A stretch of DNA of 64,000 bases from Lotus japonicus (Eukaryota > Streptophyta > Magnoliopsida > Fabales > Fabaceae). This document shows, piece by piece, positions 24,190-36,596 of the stretch. Under the pieces are notes generated by a model that searched no databases, was not told the origin of the DNA, and saw nothing but the letters and a program-made list of their open reading frames with translations. The first letter of the stretch is position 1. Each line of letters starts with the position of its first letter. The position numbers were made by a program, and so were the translations under genes. Location: contig NC_080045.1 in assembly GCF_012489685.1 (NCBI RefSeq), forward strand, positions 16,224,901 through 16,288,900, given 5' to 3'.

Positions 24190-24947
24190 CTTTTGATGAT
24201 AACAAAGAAAAAGTTATAAAAGCTAAGACTATAAATGTTCCAAATCACGTAAAGCCAAAATCAAGATGAATTGACTATAATAACTTTGAAGGATTCATTC
24301 ACAAAGTCTCCCCAAGGTTTATCCTCTATCAAAAGGTGCAAGACTAGTATTGAGTTGTCTCGTCTACCAGGTTGCATAAGACTTCTGTCATCTGACCATG
24401 CTTCAAAGAAGATCAAACACCCAGAGGACTCAGCTGATCAAGAAGAAGAAGAAGAAAAAGACTTGCTTCATCCAACTCTTTGATATCATGGTCAATCATC
24501 AAAAGCTGACTTGTCGAAGAAGGATGCCCAACAAAGGTAGAAACATCAAAGAACAATTTGACAAATCAAGATGCCTTAAGTCAATCTTGAGCTCGTTCCA
24601 AATTGAACGAGTTATCTCCAAGCTAACTTGCATCAATGATCATCTTAAGCCGGACAAATAAGAAAACTGTGACATCTATTAAAAACACAACAGATAAACC
24701 AGAAGAAAACACGAGGTTATCTCCATGCTATCATGGAGAGAGAAAGAAATACTTAAATCTATTTGTTTATTATTTCAAGTACTACTTCTCTCATCATCTA
24801 TCCAAGTGAGATTTCTCAAGTTCTTAGAGCACCTCAAGCTTTTAGTAAATCAGATTCTAGCCGTTGGAGAATGGAAAAAAGGTAACAAAAAAACAAAAAG
24901 GGAAAATTCGACTCTCACTCCTTATCATAAGAAGAACCGAAGAAGGC
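24190..24947 (+). repeat. Probable truncated copia-type LTR
   Basis: It starts near CTTTTGATGATAACAAAG, the phrase found near the start of many legume Sirevirus-like LTRs, and continues with matching style (AGGATTCATTCACAAAGTC, CTAGCCGTTGGAGAATGG). It stops at the CACTA end at 24948, before any TATA box. No partner or target duplication was found. Confidence 0.3.
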
Positions 24948-25736
24948 CACTACAAGAAAATATTGAATTACTAAAGGTCCCAAAGCCATCATAAAGTCTC
25001 GCTATTATCAACAGCTAGGCCGTCGACAACGTTTTTTATTTTAAAAAAATAACAATTTAACTTACCGACGAAACAAGTTGTTGGTAATTTGGCGAAAATA
25101 TTTTTTTTCGCGAGGTGCCAAATTACAAACGGTTTTACCGACGAAAAAAAATATATCGATAATTTCAAATTCAAAAAAATTTTATAGATGAAAAAAGTCG
25201 TCAGTAATTTCACAATTTGAAATTGCCTTCTACCAATAACTTTGCAGGATTTAAAGAAAAAAAATTATTATCGACAGAAAAAGTCATCGGTAATTTCAAA
25301 TTTTGAAAAATTATTACTGGTGGAAAATATCGTCGGTAATTTCAAAATTTGAAATTGTCGCCTACAAAAATCGCGGTGGACTTTAGAAAATTCAAAAATT
25401 AGTTAACGACGACCAAAATCGTCAATAATGTATAAATATTCTGAAAAAAGTCGTCGGCAACCTAGAAATACGAGTTTGCAAACCATCTTACTCACACACC
25501 CTCCTTCTTCTTTCTCACTTTCATATAAATCATAAATAATGATAATTTTAAAGACGGTAAAATGCTCCTTTTGTTGCATATAAAAATGTTACCTCGACAT
25601 TTTTATTCGCAACAAAAAGAGTTTTTTTTGGACAAATTAGCAATAGAAAAGTCGTCGGTAATTTTAGTGACAGAAAAAGGTGTCAGTAAGTTTGCAACGG
25701 AAAAAACCAATTGTGTGTGAGTGCGCTTGAAAAGAA
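24948..25736 (+). mobile_element. CACTA-type left end, right end missing
   Basis: CACTACAAGAAAA at 24948-24960 is the canonical En/Spm-type terminal repeat. Inside, GTCGTCGGTAATTTC-like and ACCGACGAAA-like motifs recur in both orientations (about 25060-25690), as expected of subterminal repeats. No matching TTTTCTTGTAGTG was found before or after the solo LTR. The element is therefore truncated or its other end has decayed. No transposase frame. Confidence 0.6.
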
Positions 25737-26032
25737 AGACATGTAGTTGATCAGAGTAGCACAAGAAAGACGGGTTTGAATTGTGCCATCCAAAAACTTG
25801 GATTTCTAAACGATTGAAAGATATATCATTTTTGTTGAAATCGTTTGGTGCAGCAAAAATGAATAGCAGGGAAGTAGACGATGCACATCAACAATTTTAT
25901 CTTGGTTCACCCCCAGAACGATAGAGCTACATCCAGTCCTCGACATTGCCAAGATTTCACTAAGTTCAAGTATCAAGGACTTCTCCATTCAAGTATTATT
26001 TGAACCCTGCCTCTTCAGGAAGCCTAAGTATT

Positions 26033-26899
26033 TATTGGTACATTTTGTCATGCATTTTGTCAAAAACAACTGATTGTCGAAGCAGATGTCGTGGCATCTG
26101 ATTTCGTGAAGGTAGGACATTAGTCCTTTGCTTAAGTTTGATTTTGTGGGCCCTTGAAGATTTTATGAAGATATGTTTTTATAGTTACTTGAGGATCAAG
26201 TAGCTGTTCCAGAAGGGTTTTGATTTGTGGGTTGTTATTTGTTGAAACAATCTTTATTAAAAGATTGGTTTCTATCTTTACGTTTGAATTTTGCAACAAT
26301 ATCTTGGAGATTCAGTTTAGATTTGTTGTTGCAATCTGTTACTTCAAGCAAACCCTAGTGCCTACCTGCTGCTGCTGAAGTCTATAAAAAGGATGAAGAC
26401 CTAAAGCTTGAAGACCACTAAAGCTAATAGAGAGAGATCAAGTATTTTAGGATTGTTCATTGTTCTTTATCCTTGTTTCTTGTGAACAAACTTTGCTCTC
26501 TGATTCTATAAAGCAAAGTTGTGTTCTGTGTTCTTTAATTCTTCAAACTCTGATTGTTGATTGTTTGTTACCAATCACTGTGGCAGTGATTGAGAGAAAG
26601 AGAGAGAGGCTCTCATACTTAGGTTGAGATACTAAGTAGAAATACACTTGGGTAGATTAGGAAGTGAACTATGAACTATGGTGTTCATGAGTGTCTGTAA
26701 TTCCTGAATCTTGAGATAGTGGATTTCCTTTCTTTGGGTGCAAACCCTCCAGACGTAGGTGAAGTTTCACCGAACTGGGTTACCAATTTTCTGTGTTCTA
26801 CTTTATTATTTTTCTGGTTTTGTTACTGTTAGTCAGTTGTCGAACCGGTTGTCCCAGCATCGCGTTCGACATCTGTCCTGTGCGAGAACTGTATTTACA
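26033..26899 (+). repeat. 5' LTR of the host copia element
   Basis: 867 bp with a TATA box (TATAAAAA, 26383-26390) and an ACA end. The first dinucleotide is mutated from TG to TA. Confidence 0.93.
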
Positions 26900-26901
26900 A
26901 T

Positions 26902-26913
26902 TGGCATCAGAGC
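26902..26913 (+). other. Primer-binding site, Met-tRNA type variant
   Basis: TGGCATCAGAGC, two bases after the LTR end. It differs by one base from the TGGTATCAGAGC of the other copia element. Confidence 0.85.
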
Positions 26914-26973
26914 AGGCACCCTATTCTATTGGGTGAGCTCCAGGGAATACATACTGTTCTTAAGGACAACATT

Positions 26974-28989
26974 ATGGATGGAAGAAGATCAATCTATATG
27001 CCACCAATTTTGGATGGTACCAATTATGACTACTGGAAGGCTCGAATGGTGGTTTTTCTCAAATCTATGGACAGTATAGCATGGAAGGCAATATTCAAGG
27101 GGTGGAAACATCCTGTGATAGCATCCACAACTGAATTGAAGCCTGAAGATAAGTGGACAAAGAAAGAAGATGACGAAGCTCTTGGAAACTCCAAAGCCTT
27201 GAATGCTATTTTTAATGGAGTTGACAAAAATATGTTCAGGTTAATCAACACATGTACTGTGGCTAAAGAAGCATGGGAGATTCTCAAGACTGCCCATGAA
27301 GGAACATCAAGAGTTCGTATGTCAAAGCTTCAGCTTCTTACAACTCAGTTTGAAACTATGAAGATGAATGATGATGAATCCATATATGAGTTTCACATGC
27401 GTATAAGGGATCTAGCCAACTCTTCGTTTGCCCTAGGGGAACCCATGTCTGAAGAAAAGTTAGCAAGAAAGATTCTCAGGTCTCTCCCCAAGAGGTTTGA
27501 TATGAAGGTAACTGCCATTGAAGAAGCCCAAGACATCAGTAACATCAAGGTTGATGAACTCATTGGTTCCTTGCAAACCTTTGAGATGTCTCTTAATGGT
27601 AGATCTGAGAAGAAGGCGAAGAGTATAACTTTTGTGTCCAACACTGAAGAAGATGAAGATCAGAGGGAGAAGGATACTGATGCAAACATTGCAGAAGCTG
27701 TATCATTACTTAACAAAGCGTTGAAGAGTTTGGGCAGAATGTCAAATACCAATGTCCTGGACAATGTGTCGGACAATGTGAAGAATACTGAATTTCAACT
27801 CAAAGACAAACATGAGAATGATACAACCAAGGCTATTCATGTAAAGGCTCTCATTGGGAAGTGATATTCTGATGCTGAGTCAAGTGATGGTGATGAGGAA
27901 GAACTAGTTGAAACCTACAAATTGTTGCTGGCTAAGTGGGAGGAATCATGTATGTATGGTGAGAAAGTGAGAAAAGAAGTCAAGGATTTGATTGCCGAGA
28001 AGAAGCAACTTCAGAGTAATAACTCCAGTTTGCAAGAAGAAGTAAAGACCATCAGCAAGTTGCGTGAGGAGAATGAGAAACTTCAGATCACTAATGCAAA
28101 ACTGCAGGAGGAGGTAACATTACTGAACTCAAAGCTTGAAGGTATAAAAAAGTCTATTCGTATGATGAATAAAAGTACTAATGTGTTAGAGGAGATTCAT
28201 GAAGTTGGGAAAACAGTTGGAGATATGGAGGGGATAGGCTTCAGCTACAAGAGTGCAAATAAGTCTGCTTCATCTAAAAAGCAAACTAAGCAACCAATGT
28301 CAGACCCAATGTCGCATCATTCTGTACGACATGTGTACCCTCAGTTCAGAAAATCGAAGAAATCTACTTGGAGATGTCATCACTGTGGTAAACTTGGTCA
28401 TATAAGGCCCTACTGTTACAAGCTATATGGATATCCTCAGTCTCATGATCAACCAAGGACTAATCCACAAGTAGCTTCATCAAGGAAAGAGTGGAAAACT
28501 AAAGAAGGAGTTAGAGTCAAGTTCTTCGGCGAGGAAGAGATGTCTCCACAGCCATCTATGGTGAATAGATCATATTCAAAGGATGTTGCTCTTCTTAAAT
28601 CTCAGAGTTCTGGTGTAGATGTTATGAAGGAATGGAGGAAGAAATTTGTTGCTGCAAGTTCTCTTGAAGTCTCAAATGCACCAGCAACTGTTCATGCAAG
28701 CATAAGTGAATCTGTAAGTGCAGATCCTAATGTTATTGTGCCTAATGTGATTCATGAGATATCAGTTGAATCTGTTTCTATTTCCAATGTTGAACCTCAT
28801 GTTGAGACATTAGTTAAGACTACTTCAGATGTGAATATGGAACCCTCTGCTGGAAATCCAAACCCCATTGTTGACACATCTGAACTTGATCTCCAAATCC
28901 ATCAATCTACCTTGGGTTCTGAACCATCTACCGTTTGTAAGAAGTCAGTTATTGAAAGTGTTCATGAATTGTTGTCATTCTGGTCTTAG
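26974..28989 (+). pseudogene. Copia Gag with intact zinc knuckle, one in-frame TGA
   Basis: The first in-frame ATG after the primer-binding site is at 26974; the frame runs 672 codons to TAG at 28987 with a single TGA at 27862-27864. The N-terminal part (PPILDGTNYDYWKARM, residues about 10-25) and residues about 60-200 are the copia Gag core (UBN2 type; RSLPKRFD). Downstream of the stop are an acidic stretch, a strong coiled coil (about 27960-28150) and a CCHC zinc knuckle CHHCGKLGHIRPYC at residues 468-481. The tail is a low-complexity Ser/Val/Pro region that ends about 240 bp before the Ogre-like insertion. No pol domain follows. One base change would account for the break; the frame is otherwise clean, so inactivation looks recent. 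Confidence 0.88.
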
Positions 28990-29234
28990 AAGTGATGGTT
29001 TGTTTATGCTGTGCTACCTTTGCCAAATTTGTGTTAAAAAGGGGGAGTAGTTTGGTGAAGAATATGTGTTGTTTCTGTTGCTGTGAAGACTATGTGTGAT
29101 TTGCAAGTGTTAGCTTTGGTCTGTAATAAGTTGAAGACTCTTTCAAGACAAGGCAAGTAACTGGTTTATGTTCAAGCTGCTACTTTTCAAGTTGCTACTG
29201 GTTTACTAGTTTACACTTGTTGGATAGTTAATAT

Positions 29235-31484
29235 TGTCGCAACCGGGGTCGCGGTGGGACGGTGCACAAAGAAGTGTAAAACAGAAGAGTCGCCACCAAT
29301 ATTTTTTAAAATGGGAAAACATCAGAAAACCCATAAAGAAAATGGTCTTCGAAACCAAATCTAGATCCGGGAGTCTATTACGCGCAGGGAAGGTATTAGC
29401 ACCCCACAGCGCCCGTTTATAAAACGGTTACCTCTAATTAATTGTGCAAAATTAAGTCAGCTTTCTAAATATTTGTTTCACCCCAAAAGAAAAATGTTTT
29501 TGATTTTAGTACTATTTGATTTTTGTGTGTTTTGATTTAATTAATTGAAAAAAGAGTTATTTAGAATTTTAGCTTGACAGTTGTAGATGCCTGCTCCTAC
29601 GTATCCCCAAAGTGCAATGGAGAAATCAAAGCCACGTAGTTCTTTGGAAAGATTGATGTTTTTGTTTTTATATGTTTTGTAAATTTGATTAAAACTTGAT
29701 TCTTGACTTGATTTGATTAAGGAAAAAAAATTTTGTTTCAAGGTATTGAAGCTCGAAAGGATTTTGAGGATTTGAAGTTCTTTACACGGCTTTCAAATTA
29801 AAAAAGGTGTACGCTACCGAGCGGGTAGTCAAGGTAAAGGATAGAAATGCTATTCCATTACCGTAATTAATCTTAAAAATTTAATTATTCATGCTACCAA
29901 ATGGGTAGTCTAGGTAAATGATAGAAATGCTATTCTATTACCAAAAATGCATTTTTGGAGTATTGTTTATTTACATTTAAAAATCATGCTACCAAATGGG
30001 TAGTCAAAGTAAAGGATAGAAATGCCATTCCATTACTGTATTTGACTTTGAACAAATTATTAGTACTCATAACATGTATCAGTTAGACATTCCGCAGCAC
30101 ACAACATATATCTTTGTACTATGCCAAAAGTAACTAGCCAGCAATGAACTAATTACTATCATGGTAGAAAGAAGAATAAATAAAACCAGATGAAAAGCGC
30201 ATGGGCCAGACCTTGTCTTTTAACCACTAACTCTAAAATTAAACCTGAATTTTTATTCCTTTCAATACTACTCTAAAATTCATTCTGTTTTTTACATGCT
30301 TTATGTTCCTTTTGATGATGGTGATTTTAAAACCTCTATGCTTACAGGGATATGATTACAGGGATATGATTGCATGGACACAATGATAGTTCACCTAAGC
30401 CAAACATTGGAAAAGAGAGACAGAAGTATGAATTGTTATAAAGGAAAAAATGGAGAGTATCTTCATTATGATTTCTCTTGTTCATTTTCCTACCTAATTA
30501 TGTAAATTGCATTGAACTATTGAATAGAATTATTTTTGATTCTAAGCAGCATTTCAGTTCAATTTTGTCATGTTTCAAACTGGTTTAAAAGCATATGAAA
30601 TTCATTTGGCTAAACAAGAATTAAAAGGGAAAGAGTATGTTTACTTGGATGAAGCTAATTTTCTTTCACTCCTTCTCTTCAGCCCTGTGCGTGCCTCCTC
30701 TCTTGTGTATGCTCCTAGTTATTCTGGTTGCTATTTGTCACTATTGAGAATTAATGATCAAGAGATGATCACCAATCCAAGGTATTTGCACTCTTGTTTT
30801 TATACTCTGCTTTCACACTCGGTTTTTCTCTTCTTCCTCTGTTTTTTCTTTTCTTCCTCTCCTTCCTCCTTTCTACTGCATAATTTCACCCCTTTTATAG
30901 AGGTTGGGGGCGGTAAACAATTTGCCTCAAGCTGGTGAGTCCTGCTGTGTAATCTATGACAATAAATTTCCCTAAGCAAGCTGTGTAATCATTCCTAAAA
31001 ATTCTAAAATTGCGGCTCTGCACCCTTATCTCCTCTTACTTTTTATGGTTTCTTATCCTTTTGTACTGTCAGAAGAAGGTCAAAATTAAATTAACCACAC
31101 AACTTGTTCATGATAAGCCCTTGGGAAGTAGCATTATCTTCTGCATTGTCAATTTTTCACACCATCTTCTCTTTTTCTACCACATGCCACCGCCACCGCC
31201 ATGTTTATTTCCCCTGTTTTGAAACATTTACTTCCTTCCATCCTACGTTTCCTAACTTCCTTCTTTCTTTTGCTTTTCTTTAATTAGTTTCGTGACTTTC
31301 TATCCTTCCTCCTTCTAGTTTCTGATTTATCTTAACATGTAACAAACTTATCTTCATATTAAAGAATTGAATGTATTTTTTATGTTTTATGTTTTTTTGC
31401 TTTTTTTTGTTTGTTTTTTTTTACAATAAGTAAATTAAAACCTAATACTAATAATGATAAAGGGGGCAAAATTTGGTGTTCACA
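29235..31484 (-). repeat. 3' LTR of the Ogre-like element
   Basis: 2,250 bp; minus-strand ends TGTGAACACC and GGTTGCGACA. It contains a minus-strand TATA box (plus CCTTTTATA, 30891-30899) and three interspersed copies of a CTACC-(A/G)-GCGGGTAG/ATGGGTAG block at about 29813-30045. Confidence 0.93.
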
Positions 31485-31500
31485 GCTGCCCCTCTTTACT
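31485..31500 (-). other. Polypurine tract of the Ogre-like element
   Basis: The minus strand reads AGTAAAGAGGGGCAGC directly before the 3' LTR, a suitable plus-strand primer. Confidence 0.8.
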
Positions 31501-31591
31501 TGTTATTTTTCATAGAGAATATGAAGAACAATTGTTTTCATATTGTCACGATAAAATAAAAGTAAAGATATGCACAAATTTTGTCTCGGAG

Positions 31592-32111
31592 AAAAGTGGA
31601 CGCGAGGGTCCAGGCTCGAGGGCCTAACTGAAAGTAAAAGCGGACGCGAGGGTCCAAATACGGGGGCCTAACTGAAAGATAAAAGCGGACGCGAGGGTCC
31701 AGGCACGGGGTCCTAACTGAAAGTAAAAGCGGACGCGGGGGTCCAGGCACGGGGGCCTAACTAAAAGTAAAAGTGGACGCGGGGGTCCAGGCACGGGGGC
31801 CTAACTAAAAGTAAAAGCGGACGCGGGGGTCCAGACACGGGTGCCTAACTGAAAGTAAAAGCGGACGCGGGGGTCCAGGCACGGGGGCCTAACTGAAAGT
31901 AAAAGCGGACGCGGGGTCCAGGCACGGGGGCCTAACTGAAAGATAAAAGCGGACGCGGGGGTCCAGGCACGGGGGCCTAGCTAAAAGTAAAAGCGGACGC
32001 GGGGGTCCAGGCACAGGGGCCTAACTGAAAGTAAAAGCGGACGCGGGGGTCCAGGCACGGGGTCCTAACTAAAAATAAAAGCAAATGCAGGGGTCCTAAG
32101 TTAGAAAATGG
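31592..32111 (-). repeat. 44-bp GC-rich tandem repeat in the Ogre-like 3' UTR
   Basis: Eleven head-to-tail units of 44 bp (some 43-45) plus a decayed twelfth. The unit contains AAAAGCGGACGCGGGGGTCC and GGCACGGGGGCCTAACTGAA. The period is not a multiple of three, so the array is not coding. It lies between the pol stop and the polypurine tract; legume Ogre elements are known for variable tandem repeats exactly there, and such arrays have been proposed as sources of satellite DNA. The rest of 31501-33148 is AT-rich, non-coding 3' UTR. Confidence 0.95.
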
Positions 32112-33148
32112 ACTAGGAAGGATCCGGAGCCCATCTGAAAGGTAAGATTGGTTGTGGTTTCATCCCTGAACTAAAAAATGGCATGTTTGTGATGCAAAAT
32201 GCAATGTTTGATAGGCACATTTGATGTGATGCAGATGATGCAAAGATTTTTAGATTATGAGATAGTTTTTGTTTATGTTTTGAGGTGTTGCCTTTGGGAC
32301 ACCAGGTTCCCTAGGATCCATGGATGAGCTAGAACACGATTTGATCCGCTCCCTGCTTTCTTTGCTAGATTGTATGTACTTCTCAAATTCGGGCTTAACC
32401 ACCTTCTTTGCAAGGTGCCTGGTGACAATTTATTGAACATAGCAGTGATCTGATTCTATCCTTACCATATTAATAAGGTGGTTTGCCGAACTTACCAGGA
32501 TTAGTGGGACACATGCGAAAAGCAATTGTAAAATAATTTTCAAGTTAAAACTAGTTTCCCTTTAATACATGCTTTCAACAAGATGCAAAAATGAAGTCAA
32601 TGTATCAAGAAGAGAACAGGTCATCATATTAAAAGGAGAGCCATATTTATACACAAAACTTGCTCATAAAGAAAAAGGGATACATAATGGAATATGGTGG
32701 CTATATAGAAGGTGTACAAAAAGGACAACAAAAGAAAAAGGGTGGTCCAGTGCTATGAGGGATGCCCTCTGCGATGAACAGTGCTAGCTTCACTTGGCCA
32801 CAACTTTGAATGCCCATCAAAAGCCAGCTTCTCACGACTCCTTGAAGCTTTGGAGCGATCAGGAAAAGATCCCTTCTTGCAACCACAAACCTCCATGATC
32901 TCATTTGAGTCTTTTTCTTGCCAGATTTCTTTTTTGAGTAGATTCAAACCTCCAACTAAGCCGCCCTTTCAGGTTTTCAGCTTAGTGAATCTATTTACTT
33001 TTCTATGACCCTAATTTTTGCCTGGGCCGCTCTTTCGAGTTTTCAACCCATCAGGTCGTTCTAACTTTTGCCTAGCCCGCATTTACAGGTTTTCGAACTA
33101 GCGAGCTTTCATTTTTCTTTTCCCCCTTTTTTTTATCTTTTGTTTGTT

Positions 33149-36100
33149 TTAAGCATGGAACTTTTTGACTGCGTCAGAGTTGACAGGGTGAGTAAGGTCT
33201 TCGCCGTCCCTGTTAGTGAGGACCAAAGCGCCTCCTGAAAATGCCTTTCTTACAACATAAGGCCCTTCATAATTCGGAGTCCATTTTCCACGATGATCCT
33301 TTTGAGAAGGCAAGATCTTCTTAAGGACTAAGTCTCCTTCTTGAAATTCCCGTGGACGAACTTTCTTCTCGAAGGCTCGCTTCATCCTGCGTTGATATAG
33401 CTGGCCATGGCATAATGCAGTTAGTCTTTTGCCTTCAATGAGGTTCAATTGGTCATATCGAGCTCGAACCCATTCTGCTTCTTCCAATTTAGCTTCCATC
33501 AATACCCTTAATGAAGGAATTTCAACTTCAATAGGGAGGACTGCTTCCACTCCGTATACCAAGGAAAAAGGAGTTGCCCCGGTTGAAGTGCGCACTGAGG
33601 TGCGATATCCGTGTAAGGCGAAAGGGAGCATGTCATGCCAATCCTTGTAAGTCACTACCATTTTTTGGACAATCTTCTTAATGTTCTTATTGGCCGCCTC
33701 GACTGCCCCATTCATCTTTGGGCGATATGGGGAAGAATTATGATGCTGGATTTTGAAATCGTCGCACAACTCTTTCATCAATCTATTGTTCAGATTAGTG
33801 CCATTGTCAGTGATGATTTTACTCGGCAGACCATATCGACAAATCAACTCCCTCTTGACAAACCTGACCACTACATTCTTTGTAACACTTGCATAAGAAG
33901 CTGCTTCGACCCACTTGGTGAAATAATCGATTGCCACCAGGATAAAGCGATGGCCGTTTGACGCCTTAGGTTCGATGGGTCCGATAACGTCCATGCCCCA
34001 CATTGAGAATGGCCAAGGCGCTGTCAGCACATTCAATGGCACCGGCGGAGCATTGATATTGTCGGCATATGCCTGACATTTGTAGCACTTCTTCACATGG
34101 TTAAAGCAATCTGTTTCCATAGTCAACCAGTAATAACCAGCCCTTAATATTTTCCTTGCCATTGAGTGCCCGTTCATGTGGGTTCCAAAGGAGCCTTCAT
34201 GAATTTCTTTGATAATTATGTGTGCTTCTGCCGCATCGACGCACCGGAGGAGTACTAGATCAAGATTTTTCTTGTAAAGAACATCTCCATCCAAGAAGAA
34301 GCTTGTTGCTAATCTTCTCAAGGTTCTCTTGTCATTTTCTGAAGCATTCAGGGGATATTCTCTGCTTTGGATATACCTCTTGATGTCATGATACCATGGC
34401 TTCCCATCAGGTTCCTCCTCAACAGCTTGACAGTAAGCCGGCTGATCTCGACTTTGGATTTTAATGAGCGGTACCTCCTCTTCCCGACTTATCTCAAACA
34501 TTGAGGACAATGTGGCTAGGGCATCAGCTAATTGATTCTCCTCACGAGGAACATGGTGGAGAGTGACTTCGTCGAAATGCTCCAACAAATCTTTGATGTG
34601 GGCTTGATAAGGGATCAACTTGGCATCACGAGTCTCCCATTCTCCCTTTAATTGATGGATAACCAGGGCTGAGTCACCATAAACTTCAAGGATCTTGGCT
34701 TTTGATTCTATGGCCGCTTTGATTCCCATGGCACATGCTTCATACTCAGCTATATTGTTGGTACAGTCGAAGCACAGTCTGGCAGTCATCGGGGTGTATT
34801 GATTCTCAGGGGAAATCAGGATGGCTCCTATTCCATGCCCCATTGTGTTGGAAGCACCATCAAATAGCAGAATCCATTTATCTCGGTCTGAAGGATTTTT
34901 CTCTTGAAAGAGTGTCATTATGTCTTCATCTGGGAAGTCGTATTGCATTGACTGATAATCATTTATGGGCTGGTGAGATAAGTAATCCGCCAGAGCGCTA
35001 CCTTTGATTGCCTTCTGAGTGACATATACAATGTCATATTCAGATAACAAAACTTGCCACCGGGCAATCCTTCCAGTGAGAGCGGGCTTCTCGAAAATGT
35101 ATTTGATTGGATCCATTTTAGATACTAGCCAAGTAGTGTGACTAAGCATGTATTGTCTTAGCCGGCGGGCAGCCCAAGCTAAAGCGCAACAGGTTCGCTC
35201 CAACACCGAGTATCTTGACTCACAACCAGTGCACTTCTTGCTCAAGTAGTATATGGCATGCTCCTTCTTTCCAGAATCATCATGTTGACCTAGAACACAA
35301 CCCATTGACTCGTCAAGTATTGTGAGGTACATGATAAGAGGTCTCCCTGGGACTGGTGGTACTAGGACTGGCGGATCTTGCAAGTACTGCTTTATTTTAT
35401 CGAAAGCTTGTTGGCACTCGTCATTCCACCGCGTTGGTTGACTCTTACGCAATAATTTGAAGATTGGCTCACAGGTAGCAGTCAACTGTGATATAAATCG
35501 TGCGATGTAGTTTAATCTTCCCAAGAACCCACGAACTTCTTTTTCTGTGCGAGGAGCTGGCATCTCTTGAATGGCTCGGACTTTAGCAGGATCAACTTCT
35601 ATCCCTTTCTGGCTGACAATAAAACCTAGCAGGTTTCCAGATTTCACGCCGAATGTGCACTTTGAAGGGTTTAGTCTCAGCCTAAACTTCCGCAAGCGTA
35701 CAAAGAGCTTTTGTAGGTCGATGACATGGTCTTCTTCCGAATTTGACTTTGCAATTATGTCATCCACATAAACCTCAATCTCTTTATGCATCATATCATG
35801 GAACAAAGCTACCATGGCCCTCTGATAGGTTGCCCCAGCATTCTTTAATCCGAATGACATCACCTTGTAGCAAAAGGTTCCCCATGGAGTAATGAATGTG
35901 GTCTTCTCTATGTCTTCGGTGGCCATCTTAATTTGATTGTACCCGGAGAAACCATCCATGAAAGAGAAAAACTGATGTTGAGCTGTATTATCTACTAGAA
36001 CATCAATGTGAGGAAGCGGAAAGTCATCTTTAGGGCTAGCCCGATTTAAATCTCGATAATCAACGCACATCCGAACTTTCCCATCTTTCTTAGGGACTGG

Positions 36101-36596
36101 GACCACATTAGCAACCCATTGAGGGTATTTGGCAACAGCAAGAAAACCTGCATCAAATTGTTTTTTGACCTCATCCCTGATCTTTAATGAAATCTCTGGC
36201 TTCATTCGCCTCAACTTTTGCTTGATTGGGGGACATTCAGGCTTTAGTGGAAGCTTATGTTCCACTATGCTGGCATCTAAACCGGGCATGTCTTGGTACG
36301 ACCATGCAAAGACATCACTATAGTCATGCAAGAGCTTGATCAGTTTGTCGCGTTCACTCTCCTTCATGGAAGCCCCTACCTTGACTTCTCTTTTATCTGT
36401 TTCTGTGCCCAGGTTAATCATTTCGATCTGCTCCTCATGAGGTTGGATCTCTTTAGCTTCATGGTTCATAAGTCTTAGAAGTTCTGGAGGAAGTTCATCA
36501 TCATCTTCCATATCCCCATCAGCTTGATTAATGGGACAGTCAAAGTCAGGCAAAGTGATATTAGCACTGTCCTTTTCAAGGACATCACTGTCCACT
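33149..36596 (-). CDS. Ogre-like Pol: RT, RNase H, archaeal-type RNase H, integrase (exon 2 of gag-pro-pol)
   Basis: The minus-strand frame is uninterrupted from 36694 to 33149; the exon proper is taken to start at 36596. Numbered in the spliced 2,422-residue polyprotein: RT about 1390-1610 with YVDD at 1550-1553; a gypsy RNase H next; a second, archaeal-type RNase H from about 1845 (LLFDGASNTMGHG, later EYEAC and ADALA); integrase from about 2080 with an HHCC zinc finger (CYKCQ) and catalytic MDVIGP, TDNGTN and GAVEAAN, the last two acidic residues being 35 apart. A chromodomain is not evident. The enzyme set would copy the RNA and insert the cDNA. There is no start codon in a sensible context: the upstream open part (36694-36597) is intron. 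All catalytic motifs look intact. Confidence 0.95.

Noticed and set aside
31538..31750. Minus-strand protein across the 44-bp array
   Set aside because: The 44-bp period shifts the frame every unit and the location is a retrotransposon 3' UTR.
31592..32111. CRISPR-like array
   Set aside because: Direct units abut without unique spacers, the genome is eukaryotic, and the array sits in a retrotransposon 3' UTR.
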